Of a DNA stretch of 64,000 nucleotides, positions 52,146 to 61,062 are shown piece by piece. The position numbers were made by a program, and so were the translations under genes. Each line of letters begins with the position of its first letter. Position 1 is the first letter of the stretch. Origin of the DNA: Salinithrix halophila (lineage in GTDB: Bacteria > Bacillota > Bacilli > Thermoactinomycetales > DSM-45169); contig NZ_JBHSAP010000004.1 in assembly GCF_042650125.1 (NCBI RefSeq), forward strand, positions 1 to 64,000, in the 5' to 3' direction. Under the pieces are notes generated by a model. It was given only the letters and a program-made list of their open reading frames with translations, was not told where the DNA came from and did not search any database.

Positions 52146-53621
52146 TCACTTCTCTGCCAACAAAGCCTGTAGGCGAGCGATCACACGTTCTTTCCCAAGA
52201 AGAGAAATCGCTTCACGGAGGTCTGGGCCGTGGACTTCACCGGTAACGGCAGCCCTGACAGGCATAAAAAGCTGCTTCCCTTTATACCCTGTCTCTTTTT
52301 GGACGGCCTTCAACATCCCTTTTACTCCATCCGGGGTGATCTCTCCCTCGGATTCCGTCAGTTTCTTCATGAAAGAGGCGGCGACTTCCGGCACCTGCTC
52401 TTGGGCGAGGACTTCCTTTGCCTCGGCGGAAGGGACTGCTTCCTTCCGGAAGAACATCTCGGTCAGTTCGACGATTTGAGCCACATAATCCAGCTGTTCT
52501 TGATAGAGCCCCACTAACCGTGTGACCCAGGTCCGTTCCTCTCCAGCAGGATTTTCAGAGATCCGGCCAGCCTTGGCTAAGTGGGGAATAGCCAGTTCCG
52601 TAATCCGTTCCAGGGAAGACTCCTTGATGTAATGGTTGTTCATCCATTTTAGCTTCCCGTTATCGAAAACAGCCGGCGCCTTGGAAACCCGCTCCAGGGA
52701 GAAGAGACCCTTTAGTTCTTCGGCGGTGAAAATCTCCTCTTCCGCTTTTTCTCCTTCCGGCGCCCAGCCAAGAAGGACGAGGAAGTTGATGATCGCTTCC
52801 GGCAGGAATCCGAGATCCCGGTATTGGTCGATAAACTGGATGATCGACTCATCCCGCTTACTCATCTTCTTCCCATCGGGGTTTAGGATAAGCGGGACAT
52901 GGGCGAATCGGGGGGGCTCCAATTCGAAAGCTTCATAGAGAAGGATCTGACGCGGGGTATTAGAGAGATGCTCCTCTCCCCGAACGACGTGGCTGATTTC
53001 CATTAAGGCGTCATCCACGGTGACAGCGAAGTTATAAGTCGGACGTCCATCAGGCCGGGCCAGGATAAAATCGCCGATTCCTTCAGTCTCAAAGCGGACT
53101 TCACCCCGGACTAGATCCTCGACCATGATCGTGCGCCCTTCAGGCACACGAAAACGGATGGAAGCTTGGCGACCCTCCGCTTCAAAGGCGGCCCGCTCGG
53201 CCTCCGAGAGATTTCTACAGCGTCCGCTGTATTTGGGGGCTTCCCCCTCCGCTAGCTGCCGCTCCCGTTCCCGTTCCAGCTCTTCCTGGGTGCAATAGCA
53301 GGGATAGGCCTGTCCTGCCTCCAAGAGACGGCTCAGATATTCCCGGTAGAGATCCAGACGTTCCATCGACCGATATGGGGCAAAGGGCCCGCCGACGTCG
53401 ACACTTTCATCCCATTCAACCCCGAGCCACTTCAAGGCAGCCATCTGTTTTTCCTCGGCGTCAGCCAAGTTCCGTTCCACATCGGTATCCTCGATTCGCA
53501 CGACGAAAGCCCCGCCGTGTTTGCGAGCCCATAAATAGCTGAATAGCGCCGTCCTCGCCCCACCGATATGCAGGTGCCCGGTCGGGCTCGGGGCGTAGCG
53601 CGTACGTACTCGATCCGCCAT
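52146..53621 (-). CDS. gltX: Glutamyl-tRNA synthetase
   Basis: 491 residues from ATG 53621, eight bases after GAGGTGA. Motifs are RYAPSPTGHLHIGGART and KKMSKRD. A zinc-like set CYC ... YSGRC is seen near residues 105-135. In Bacillales this non-discriminating enzyme also charges tRNA-Gln, corrected later by GatCAB. It is followed 76 bases on by the T-box promoter, not by direct overlap with cysE. Confidence 0.98.
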   Translation of the reverse strand: MADRVRTRYAPSPTGHLHIGGARTALFSYLWARKHGGAFVVRIEDTDVERNLADAEEKQMAALKWLGVEWDESVDVGGPFAPYRSMERLDLYREYLSRLLEAGQAYPCYCTQEELERERERQLAEGEAPKYSGRCRNLSEAERAAFEAEGRQASIRFRVPEGRTIMVEDLVRGEVRFETEGIGDFILARPDGRPTYNFAVTVDDALMEISHVVRGEEHLSNTPRQILLYEAFELEPPRFAHVPLILNPDGKKMSKRDESIIQFIDQYRDLGFLPEAIINFLVLLGWAPEGEKAEEEIFTAEELKGLFSLERVSKAPAVFDNGKLKWMNNHYIKESSLERITELAIPHLAKAGRISENPAGEERTWVTRLVGLYQEQLDYVAQIVELTEMFFRKEAVPSAEAKEVLAQEQVPEVAASFMKKLTESEGEITPDGVKGMLKAVQKETGYKGKQLFMPVRAAVTGEVHGPDLREAISLLGKERVIARLQALLAEK

Positions 53622-53684
53622 TCTTCTCGTCACCTCATCTATGAACTTGTTGCCCAACGGCAGCGGTCGCTTCCCCGAAAGTGA

Positions 53685-54164
53685 TCATCCTTCCCGAAAC
53701 AGGCAGACGACAGCCATCGCGGCAATCCCTTCTTCCCTTCCGGTGAAGCCCAGCTTTTCGGTAGTGGTCGCTTTTATATTAATATCCGATAATTCCGCTT
53801 GAAGAAGCTCTGCCACTCGCTCCCGGATCTCCGGGATAAAAGGAGCCATTTTCGGTTTTTGGGCAATCACCGTCGCGTCCAAGTTGCCTAGTTTATATCC
53901 GGCCTCAGCGGCCATCTCCCACACCGTACGCATCAATTCAGCACTGTCGGCCCCTTTGAAACGGGGATCGGTATCGGGAAAGTGTTTGCCGATGTCTCCT
54001 TTCCCGAGTGCCCCCAGCACAGCATCCGAGATGGTATGCAGGAGGACATCAGCATCGGAGTGACCCGCCAGCCCCCTAGGATAAGGAATCGTAACCCCTC
54101 CCAGGATCAGCGGCCGGCCCTCGGCAAATGCATGTACATCAAACCCTTGTCCCACTTTGATCAT
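53685..54164 (-). CDS. ispF: 2-C-methyl-D-erythritol 2,4-cyclodiphosphate synthase
   Basis: 159 residues. GQGFDVHAFAEGRPLILGG, HSDADVLLHTISDAVLGAL and FPDTDPRFKGADS hold the zinc and substrate sites. It acts in the MEP route to isoprenoids, two steps after IspD. It overlaps ispD by 26 bases. Confidence 0.98.
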   Translation of the reverse strand: MIKVGQGFDVHAFAEGRPLILGGVTIPYPRGLAGHSDADVLLHTISDAVLGALGKGDIGKHFPDTDPRFKGADSAELMRTVWEMAAEAGYKLGNLDATVIAQKPKMAPFIPEIRERVAELLQAELSDINIKATTTEKLGFTGREEGIAAMAVVCLFREG

Positions 54165-54852
54165 CGGCAGATCTCCTCATCTTCCAAATTGCTTCCGCCA
54201 ACACCAGATCTTCCGGCGTAGTCAGTTTCAGATTCGCATAGTCCCCCCGAACTACTTTGACAGAAACCCCGAGAGCCTCCGCAAGCATGGCATCGTCAGT
54301 CGCTGGAAGATCTGCTTGCGCCCCCTTCGCATGGGCTTCAAGAAGCAAAGCACGGGAAAAAGCCTGGGGAGTCTGTACCGCCCACAGACGGCTGCGTTCC
54401 AACGTCTTCTCCACATAACCCGCTGGGGACACTTGCTTCACCGTATCCTTAACAGGGACCGCCAGGATAGCTGCCCCCGTTTCCTGAACCGCTTTCAGCA
54501 GTTCATCGATGTTTTTCTGGGTTACAAAGGGGCGAACCGCATCATGGACGAGAACCCACTCGGCATTCACCCTTTTTAACCCCTGAAATACACTTTCCTG
54601 TCTTTCCTCGCCGCCCTTCGTCAGGAGCACCCGGCCCGGGTCGAACCCATGGCGAGCTAGGAGGCTTTCCACGGCTTCCTGCTCTTCTTCCCTCACCGCC
54701 AGCACAATATGGCCCACAGCGGGATGAGAGTCAAAGATGCGAAGGGTGCGAATAAGGACAGGCTCTCCCGCCAGATCAAGGAACTGTTTGCTTACGGTTG
54801 ACCCCATCCGCTTACCAATCCCTGCTGCAGGGATCACGACTCCAACTCGCAA
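54139..54852 (-). CDS. ispD: 2-C-methyl-D-erythritol 4-phosphate cytidylyltransferase
   Basis: 237 residues from TTG 54852, nine bases after GGGGGA; longer in-frame starts would code through the yacL terminator. VVIPAAGIGKRMGSTVSKQFL is the CTP-binding motif, and VLVHDAVRPFV is conserved. It makes CDP-methylerythritol. The overlap with ispF is the usual coupling. Confidence 0.96.
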   Translation of the reverse strand: MRVGVVIPAAGIGKRMGSTVSKQFLDLAGEPVLIRTLRIFDSHPAVGHIVLAVREEEQEAVESLLARHGFDPGRVLLTKGGEERQESVFQGLKRVNAEWVLVHDAVRPFVTQKNIDELLKAVQETGAAILAVPVKDTVKQVSPAGYVEKTLERSRLWAVQTPQAFSRALLLEAHAKGAQADLPATDDAMLAEALGVSVKVVRGDYANLKLTTPEDLVLAEAIWKMRRSADDQSGTRV

Positions 54853-54870
54853 CGATTCGTATCCCCCTTT

Positions 54871-54920
54871 AAAAACACAAGATCGCCCGGCGACGGCGTT
54901 TCCACCCGTCGCCGGGCGAT
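54871..54920 (-). terminator. terminator after yacL
   Basis: A 15 bp perfect G+C-rich stem (54882-54896 with 54906-54920) and 9-base loop, with TTTTT six bases downstream on the minus strand. Confidence 0.85.
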
Positions 54921-54949
54921 AAGGTTGACCGGCCCTTTCCTGCTTTCGG

Positions 54950-56035
54950 TTACAACGCCCGTTCGAGCAGTTTGGGTTTGGCAAAAATCATTCTCCCTGC
55001 AGATGTTTGTAACACACTGGTGACCAATACGTCAATCCGTTCACCGATGTATTCGCGTCCGCCTTCAATGACAATCATGGTTCCGTCATCGAGATAGGCC
55101 ACACCCTGTCCGTGTTCCTTCCCGTCTTTGATCACCTGCACGTTGATCTCTTCGCCTGGTAGGACAACGGGTTTGACAGCGTTGGCTAGATCATTTATGT
55201 TGAGGACTTTGACGCCCTGCAGCTCACACACCTTATTTAAGTTAAAGTCATTGGTCACCACTTTGCCGGAAAGCACCTTCGCTAGTTTCACCAACTTGCT
55301 ATCCACTTCGGAAACTTCTTCAAAGTCCCCTTCATAGATCAGGACCCGCATATTGAGTTCTTTCTGGATTTTATTGAGAATATCCAACCCACGCCGACCT
55401 CGGTTTCGTTTTAGTACATCGGAAGAATCAGCGATATGCTGAAGTTCTTCCAAAACGAAACTAGGAATGACCAGGGTTCCCTCCAGAAAGCCCGTCCGAC
55501 AGATGTCGGCGATCCGTCCATCGATGATAACGCTGGTGTCCAGGATCTTGTGCTCTACCTCACGAGCTTCTTTGTCCTTTTTCACTTTTTCCTTTGTCTG
55601 CCGACCCATCGTGAATATCGAGATTAATTCGTCCCGCTTCTTGTATCCGACACGGAAACCGAGATAGCCTAAGAGTGCTGATACCAGAATCGGAAGAATG
55701 GAAGAGATACCGGGAATCGGCAGCTCCGCCAGGGGCGGTTCGACCAAATAGGCTACAATAAGACCCAAGATCATCCCCAACGCACCGAATAGGGTATCTG
55801 CAGCAGGAACTTTGACCAGCCGCTCCTCACTCCATTGAATCCACCGGACGACATAATCGGAGAACCACAGGGTGGCCACATACAGGAGGACCGCCCCCAA
55901 AACGGCTCCGATATATTGGGGACCCGGTACATCACCCAAGTCTAAGGGGGGATTTTGAAGCAGCTTCGGACCGACATAGAATCCGATTGTCGCTCCGATC
56001 AATGCGAACGCAATTTGTACAAACCTCTTTAACAC
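54950..56035 (-). CDS. yacL: YacL-like PIN/TRAM membrane protein
   Basis: 361 residues from GTG 56035, which follows GAGGAGGTG. Four hydrophobic segments fill the first 135 residues. They are followed by a PIN nuclease-like domain (KILDTSVIIDGRIADICRTG, NDFNLNKVCEL) and a C-terminal TRAM domain (EINVQVIKDGKEHGQGVAYL). The PIN aspartates are intact. Family members are thought to act on RNA; the substrate is unknown. Confidence 0.93.
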   Translation of the reverse strand: MLKRFVQIAFALIGATIGFYVGPKLLQNPPLDLGDVPGPQYIGAVLGAVLLYVATLWFSDYVVRWIQWSEERLVKVPAADTLFGALGMILGLIVAYLVEPPLAELPIPGISSILPILVSALLGYLGFRVGYKKRDELISIFTMGRQTKEKVKKDKEAREVEHKILDTSVIIDGRIADICRTGFLEGTLVIPSFVLEELQHIADSSDVLKRNRGRRGLDILNKIQKELNMRVLIYEGDFEEVSEVDSKLVKLAKVLSGKVVTNDFNLNKVCELQGVKVLNINDLANAVKPVVLPGEEINVQVIKDGKEHGQGVAYLDDGTMIVIEGGREYIGERIDVLVTSVLQTSAGRMIFAKPKLLERAL

Positions 56036-56057
56036 GGGGCTTCACCTCCTCATTAGC

Positions 56058-56081
56058 ATTATAGACAATCCTCTTAGATGG
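56058..56081 (-). promoter_or_regulatory. possible yacL promoter
   Basis: Minus strand TATAAT (56063-56058) in the carD-yacL spacer. No good -35 is seen 16-18 bases upstream. Confidence 0.35.
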
Positions 56082-56140
56082 AAACCCTGTATTTTGCAAA
56101 GTTGTGAGGAAAAATCCCCGCCTTTAATTCTTTACCCTTT

Positions 56141-56638
56141 TCACCCTGAAGCTTTTTCACCTGATTGGATAATTTGATCGAGGAGCCCGAAAGCTTGATG
56201 TTCATCCATCTCCTTAGCCAACACCATCTCGCTGATCAGGATCTGGCGGGCATTATCCAACATCTTGCGCTCCCCGGTGGAAAGCCCTTTTTCTCGTTCT
56301 CGGAGTACCAAACAACGGACCACATCAGCCATATCGTGGATGTCCCCGCTTTTCATCTTATCCAAGTTAGCCCGGTAGCGGCGGTTCCAGTTGTTCGATA
56401 CATCGTGGTCACCTGTGCTCAGGCGTTCAATCACTTCGGTAATGGTCGCTTCGTCAACGACTTCCCTCAGGCCGATGCTATCTACATTATTCATCGGGAT
56501 CATCACTTTCATATCCCCGATTGGCAGCCTCATGATGTAATATTGCTGCGACTCCCCGAGGATTTCTTTCTCTTCGATGGATTCGATGATGCCTGCACCG
56601 TGCATGGGGTAGACCACTTTGTCACCGATATTGAACAA
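56141..56638 (-). CDS. carD: CarD family transcriptional regulator
   Basis: 165 residues from TTG 56638, eight bases after GGAGG, giving the typical N-terminus MFNIGDKVVYPMHGAGII. The N-terminal Tudor-like domain binds the RNA polymerase beta lobe. The C-terminal helical part ends near LDQIIQSGE. CarD stabilises open complexes at rRNA and other promoters in mycobacteria. It has two SigA promoters. In B. subtilis disA and yacL are adjacent and carD lies elsewhere. Confidence 0.93.
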   Translation of the reverse strand: MFNIGDKVVYPMHGAGIIESIEEKEILGESQQYYIMRLPIGDMKVMIPMNNVDSIGLREVVDEATITEVIERLSTGDHDVSNNWNRRYRANLDKMKSGDIHDMADVVRCLVLREREKGLSTGERKMLDNARQILISEMVLAKEMDEHQAFGLLDQIIQSGEKASG

Positions 56639-56671
56639 AAAACCCACCTCCAAGGGCAATATCCATTTTCC

Positions 56672-56700
56672 AAGATATCACAACCCAGGAGAGATGTCAA
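56672..56700 (-). promoter_or_regulatory. carD promoter P2 (SigA)
   Basis: Minus strand TTGACA, 17-base spacer, TATCTT. The start would be near 56665, leaving a very short leader. Confidence 0.8.
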
Positions 56701-56716
56701 TAAATTTAAACCAAAT

Positions 56717-56746
56717 ATATTAGCACAGGTTATCGAAGACCGTCAA
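56717..56746 (-). promoter_or_regulatory. carD promoter P1 (SigA)
   Basis: Minus strand TTGACG, 18-base spacer, TAATAT, 45 bases upstream of P2. Confidence 0.65.
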
Positions 56747-56800
56747 CACTTTTTTCAAAAATTCCGGGCATATTCCGGTTTAGGCAGAGACGAAGCTGGA

Positions 56801-56830
56801 TTGACACTTTTTGCAAAACATGGCTATAAT
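56801..56830 (+). promoter_or_regulatory. promoter of the small Cys-rich gene (SigA)
   Basis: Plus strand TTGACA, 18-base spacer, TATAAT, a full-consensus pair of hexamers. It is divergent from the carD promoters. The leader to the ATG at 56919 is about 80 bases. Confidence 0.88.
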
Positions 56831-56918
56831 GGTCTCGTATCGAATCTTCAGTCGCTTCCGACATTTTCCCTACGCCCCTTTACGGGGCCCCGGGTTCCAA
56901 CAGGGTGAGGTGAACAAG

Positions 56919-57314
56919 ATGGATCCAAGGATCCTGGAGGCTTTCCAACAACAAGTGTCCGAGCTTCTGCTCCGTCACCGTAGTTTTTTGGACGTCTCCT
57001 CAAAATTCCAAGAGTCAAACAGTCGGATCAACCGTGCGGTAACCAAGTCGGTCACCGAATGCGGCTGCATGGAAATTCAAGCAAGCTGCCAGCCTTTTCA
57101 GGGAGATCTCCCTCTGACGGAGATGAAAGATCAAGTCCATACCCATCTGTCCGGCCGACTTTGCGATCACTGCTTGGATGTGGTAAAGGAGGAAATGGGC
57201 AAAAACCTGTTTTATATGACCGCTCTATGCAACCTTCTGGATATCTCCCTGGAGGAAGTCGTGGAGAAAGAGGCAAACAAGCTTTCGACTCTTGGCGTCT
57301 TCAACCTACGATAA
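56919..57314 (+). CDS. small Cys-rich helical protein, possibly MazG-like
   Basis: 131 residues from ATG 56919, with GTGAGGTGA upstream. I do not recognise it firmly. It is mostly helical and soluble. Cysteines lie at 48, 50, 57, 82, 85 and 104, including CGC and CDHC, which could bind metal. The C-terminal EEMGKNLFYMTALCNLLDIS and LEEVVEKEANKL resemble the last helices of MazG-type nucleotide pyrophosphohydrolases, but the acidic metal set is not clearly complete. A strong promoter suggests active vegetative expression. It lies between carD (divergent) and pssA (convergent). Confidence 0.7.
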   Translation: MDPRILEAFQQQVSELLLRHRSFLDVSSKFQESNSRINRAVTKSVTECGCMEIQASCQPFQGDLPLTEMKDQVHTHLSGRLCDHCLDVVKEEMGKNLFYMTALCNLLDISLEEVVEKEANKLSTLGVFNLR

Positions 57315-57478
57315 ACGGGGTGAGCTAGCGGGTGGCGGGAAAAGGTTAAGGCCGAGGGCCTACTATTCCTTTCTCCAGATCCGACCTAAAACCTTCTTTA
57401 TTTTTCTATAATTGGAAAAGTCAGCTCTTCGCCAAAAGAGCGGAGACGGTTTTTCTTTCTTCCCTTTTTCGCAACACC
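57315..57478. other. spacer between Cys-rich gene and pssA
   Basis: No gene seen. GCTCTT/AAGAGC arms (57424-57441) form a hairpin followed, after nine bases, by T-rich sequence on the plus strand. It may be a weak terminator of the Cys-rich gene. Confidence 0.35.
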
Positions 57479-57511
57479 AAAAACACCCCTTCAACGTGAA
57501 GAGGTGTTTTT
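57479..57511. terminator. bidirectional terminator after pssA
   Basis: A 13 bp stem with one mismatch (57479-57491 with 57499-57511) and 7-base loop. Its outer A/T pairs supply a T run in both directions. Confidence 0.85.
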
Positions 57512-57513
57512 CT

Positions 57514-58227
57514 TTACGGTTTAAATTCCTCAATCGGTTCATCCCCATTCCCGCGGCGCCTCCGTGTGACGGTCCGTTTAACTCCATAGAAGGCGTAAAG
57601 AGCTAGAGGGATGAAGACAATTTTGGGGAACTCCTCGGGAAATCGCGCCGCCATCCAGCCAAGGAGGATAATGATCAACGGAGCTACCCAATAAGCACTC
57701 CGTGGGATGCCCACCTTTTTGAAGTTGGGATATTTAATCTGACTGACCATTAGGAAGGAGAGGAAAAGCATCCCCACGACGAGGATTACTGGATTGTCAA
57801 CCACACCGCTGTATAACGCCATAGTGGCTAGAACCCCTCCAGCCGCCGTGATCGGAAGGCCGATAAAGTAGCCGGGAATCCCCGGGTGGACGTTGAACCG
57901 GGCGAGGCGGAGAGCACCGCAAATCGGGAAAACAGCGGTAATAATCCACCCCAGAACACCCAGTTCATGTAGGATAGTAGTATACATGATAAGTGCAGGG
58001 GCCACTCCGAAAGAGATCACGTCCGAAAGGGAGTCCAGCTCTTTGCCGAATTCGCTCTGGGTATTCAACATACGGGCAACTCGGCCGTCTAATCCATCCA
58101 GAAACATACCGATAATCACCATGATTGCCCCGTACTTCCACTCACCCTGAACGGCTAGAATCATGGCCACGATGCCTAAGAATAAGTTCCCGACCGTAAA
58201 AACGCTTGGTAATGCTCGTGCAAACAT
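57514..58227 (-). CDS. pssA: CDP-diacylglycerol-serine O-phosphatidyltransferase
   Basis: 237 residues with about six membrane segments. The CDP-alcohol phosphotransferase motif is seen as DGLDGRVAR, eight residues later G, then DSLSD. By sequence it fits bacterial type II PssA, which makes phosphatidylserine for phosphatidylethanolamine; another CDP-alcohol substrate cannot be excluded. ATG 58227 has TTTAGGAGG upstream. In B. subtilis pssA is in a different operon with psd. Confidence 0.88.
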   Translation of the reverse strand: MFARALPSVFTVGNLFLGIVAMILAVQGEWKYGAIMVIIGMFLDGLDGRVARMLNTQSEFGKELDSLSDVISFGVAPALIMYTTILHELGVLGWIITAVFPICGALRLARFNVHPGIPGYFIGLPITAAGGVLATMALYSGVVDNPVILVVGMLFLSFLMVSQIKYPNFKKVGIPRSAYWVAPLIIILLGWMAARFPEEFPKIVFIPLALYAFYGVKRTVTRRRRGNGDEPIEEFKP

Positions 58228-58300
58228 GACTGGGAACCTCCTAAATCGATTGATATCGTTATCCGCCTATCCAGCGACAGACCCCTCCCCGTTTTAGAAC

Positions 58301-58333
58301 TTCTTGTACTGCGCGGAGGCTCAGTGCCTCCAT
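58301..58333 (-). repeat. single hairpin repeat unit after disA
   Basis: Minus strand GGAGGCACTGAGCC followed by TCCGCGCAGTACAAGAAG, closely similar to the units at 19750-19856 (about 28 of 33 positions against the first). It lies in the disA-pssA spacer. Confidence 0.6.
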
Positions 58334-58378
58334 AGTGCCTTCGCGCATCGGGCCATAGGTGCTTTCATTCTAGGGAAT

Positions 58379-59458
58379 TTAGATATGTCTGTCAATAAAG
58401 ACTTGTTCCTGAATACGCTTGAGCCCTTCTTTAATCGCACGGGCCCGCACATCCCCGATTCCCTCCACATCATCCAACTCTTCGATGGTGGCCATCATTA
58501 CCCGGGGGAGAAATTCAAAGCGCTCAATGAGCTTCTGGATAATGGAACCCGGAAGACGCGGGATTTTGTTAAGAATACGATAACCCCGGGGGGCGACAGC
58601 CTCATCCTGTAAGTTAGTGCCGGCGGGATAGCCGAGGCTCCGTACAATATTTCCATGCTCCAACAATTCGTCCGCCGATAGTTTGTTCAGTCTCTCTAAG
58701 ACCTGGGATGGGGACTGACAATCCTCGTCCTTACAGTAGTCTTTGATGACCAGATAAGCTTCTTTCTCTACATTGACCACCAGCTCTTCCAACTGCATAC
58801 TGATGAGTCGCCCTTCTGTCCCTAACTCATTGATATAGCGCTCAATCTCACTCTTGATGCGGAGAACCATCTCAATTCGCTGCATCACCATCGCTACTTC
58901 ATTCAGTGTAACCAGTTCTTCAAACTCGAGAGCAGATAGGTTGGTCATCGACTGGTCTAGGACCGATTTGTATTTTTCCAGGGTCTGAATCGCTTGGTTG
59001 GCTTTTGTTAGGATGACGCCGATATCTTTCAGGGCATAACGGTTGTTTCCCTGGTAAAGGGTGATGACATTGCGACGCTGGGAAATGGAGACGACCAGCT
59101 TCCCCGTCTGCCGTGCCGTCCGTTGTGCAGTGCGATGCCGAATCCCCGTCTCTGTCGATGGGATCGAGGAACTGGGAACCAGTTGGGCATTTGCATAAAG
59201 GATCCGCCGCCCGTCATTAGATAGAATGATCGCTCCGTCCATTTTAGCAAGCTCATAAAGGTAAGCGGGAGCGAAGGGGCAATCGATATGAAAGCCTCCG
59301 TCCACCAGTTCCCGTACGGAATCATCATACCCCACGACAATCAGGGCGCCGGTCTTCGCTCCCAATACGTTGTCCAGTCCTTCCCGGAAGGATGTCCCCG
59401 GGGCCACCATCCGGAGCGTGACCGGCTCAAACAGATTTTTTCTCGTCTCTTCTTTCAC
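58379..59458 (-). CDS. disA: Diadenylate cyclase DisA
   Basis: 359 residues from GTG 59458, nine bases after GGGAGG. The DAC domain has DGA (74-76) and RHR (107-109), both needed for c-di-AMP synthesis. A central helical spine (about 150-290) and a C-terminal helix-hairpin-helix domain that senses branched DNA (IEELDDVEGIGDVRARAIK) follow. It halts sporulation on DNA damage in B. subtilis. RadA lies just upstream and is its partner. Confidence 0.97.
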   Translation of the reverse strand: MKEETRKNLFEPVTLRMVAPGTSFREGLDNVLGAKTGALIVVGYDDSVRELVDGGFHIDCPFAPAYLYELAKMDGAIILSNDGRRILYANAQLVPSSSIPSTETGIRHRTAQRTARQTGKLVVSISQRRNVITLYQGNNRYALKDIGVILTKANQAIQTLEKYKSVLDQSMTNLSALEFEELVTLNEVAMVMQRIEMVLRIKSEIERYINELGTEGRLISMQLEELVVNVEKEAYLVIKDYCKDEDCQSPSQVLERLNKLSADELLEHGNIVRSLGYPAGTNLQDEAVAPRGYRILNKIPRLPGSIIQKLIERFEFLPRVMMATIEELDDVEGIGDVRARAIKEGLKRIQEQVFIDRHI

Positions 59459-59463
59459 CGATT

Positions 59464-60837
59464 CTACCCTCCCAGCGCCGCTTCCAACGCTTCTTCCACG
59501 GTTTCCACCCAGAGAATGTCCAGATTTTTCGGCGGATTCCATCCCCGTTGATTCTTAAGAGGCAAAACAGCTCGTTTGAAGCCCATGTTGGCCGCTTCCG
59601 CTACACGCTGTTCGAGGCGGGTCACCCCCCGGACCTCCCCGGTCAGCCCCACTTCTCCGATAAAAACATCCTTCGGTTGGGTGGGCGAATCCCGGAAGCT
59701 AGAGGCCAGGCTGATGGCAACAGCCAGATCCACAGCCGGTTCATCCAACCGTACTCCGCCGACCACATTCACATAGGCATCCTGGTTTTGCAGGAACAAC
59801 CCGAGTCGTTTTTCCAGCACCGCCATAATCATGGTGACCCGATGGTGATCCAACCCTGAAGCCATCCGCTTCGGTGTGGCGAAGCTGGTGGGGGCCACCA
59901 GGGCTTGTAACTCGATAAGCACCGGGCGCGTCCCTTCCATACTGGCCGTCACCGCCGAGCCCGCCACCCCTGACGGTCGTTCGGAGAGAAACATCTCCGA
60001 GGGGTTTTCCACTTCAGTGAGACCGACATCCCGCATTTCGAACAACCCGATCTCATTGGTGGAGCCAAAACGGTTCTTTACCGCCCGTAACACCCGGTAG
60101 GTATGGTGACGCTCCCCTTCAAAGTAGAGGACACAATCCACCATGTGCTCTAACATACGAGGGCCAGCGATCGCACCTTCCTTGGTTACGTGTCCGACAA
60201 TGATTACGGCAATGCCCATGCCTTTGGCAATCCGCATCAAGCGACCGGTACATTCCCTCACCTGGGCTACGCTTCCCGGAGCCGATGTTACTTCAGGATG
60301 GTAAATCGTCTGGATCGAGTCGATCACCAACAACTTGGGTTTCTCATTTTGGACCAATGCTTCGACCGAATCCAAATCCGTCTCCGCTGCCACCAAGAGC
60401 CGCTCATCCAGAGCATTGAGTCGACCGGCCCGCAATCGCGTCTGTTCAACTGATTCTTCTCCGGATACATAAAGGACCGGGAGTCCCTTTTTCGCGAGTC
60501 GGTGAGAAGCCTGCAGCAACAGGGTGGATTTTCCAATCCCCGGGTCACCCCCCACCAAAATCAAGGATCCCGGTACCAGCCCCCCGCCCAACACCCGATT
60601 CAACTCCCGGATCCCAGTGTCGGAACGAGGCTCGTCGACCTGAACCACCTGAGTGATCGGCTGGGCCGGTTTTTGTTTCATGCTGACCCTGCTCTTCGCC
60701 TGTACCGGTCCCGATGCGGCAGCCTGCCGCTCCTCCACCAGGGTATTCCATTGTCCGCATCCGGGGCATCTTCCCATCCATTTCGGAGTTTCGTAACCAC
60801 ATTGTTGACAAGCAAACTTCGTTTTATGTTTCGCCAC
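59464..60837 (-). CDS. radA: DNA repair protein RadA
   Basis: 457 residues from GTG 60837, after AGGAGA. The N-terminal zinc finger is CQQCG ... CPGCG. Walker A is GGDPGIGKST, the RadA motif KNRFG is present, and a Lon-like C-terminal domain follows (about 280-457). RadA is a helicase that extends recombination branches and regulates DisA. It is five bases from disA. Confidence 0.97.
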   Translation of the reverse strand: MAKHKTKFACQQCGYETPKWMGRCPGCGQWNTLVEERQAAASGPVQAKSRVSMKQKPAQPITQVVQVDEPRSDTGIRELNRVLGGGLVPGSLILVGGDPGIGKSTLLLQASHRLAKKGLPVLYVSGEESVEQTRLRAGRLNALDERLLVAAETDLDSVEALVQNEKPKLLVIDSIQTIYHPEVTSAPGSVAQVRECTGRLMRIAKGMGIAVIIVGHVTKEGAIAGPRMLEHMVDCVLYFEGERHHTYRVLRAVKNRFGSTNEIGLFEMRDVGLTEVENPSEMFLSERPSGVAGSAVTASMEGTRPVLIELQALVAPTSFATPKRMASGLDHHRVTMIMAVLEKRLGLFLQNQDAYVNVVGGVRLDEPAVDLAVAISLASSFRDSPTQPKDVFIGEVGLTGEVRGVTRLEQRVAEAANMGFKRAVLPLKNQRGWNPPKNLDILWVETVEEALEAALGG

Positions 60838-61020
60838 TCCGGATCTCCTATTCATCCTTATAATATGTCAGGGGTTGACCCCCCTATGATCGTGACGAGG
60901 TTCAACACGGATACCCATCAAACCATCGGACAGGATAGACAGTCGTAAACAAGCCTTCAGCCCAGAACGGCATGAATAATTCTTTACGATTTCAAAACCC
61001 ATTATATCAAAATTCTCCAT
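60838..61020. other. radA-clpC spacer
   Basis: No gene seen. It holds the radA ribosome site and a stretch of A/T-rich sequence. No certain promoter was found. Confidence 0.4.
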
Positions 61021-61054
61021 AAAAAAGCACCTCCCCCACTTTGGGAAGGTGCTT
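61021..61054 (-). terminator. terminator after clpC
   Basis: AAGCACCT/AGGTGCTT arms with inner CCC/GGG, followed by a T run on the minus strand. It may limit read-through into radA-disA. Confidence 0.88.
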
Positions 61055-61062
61055 GATCCGGT

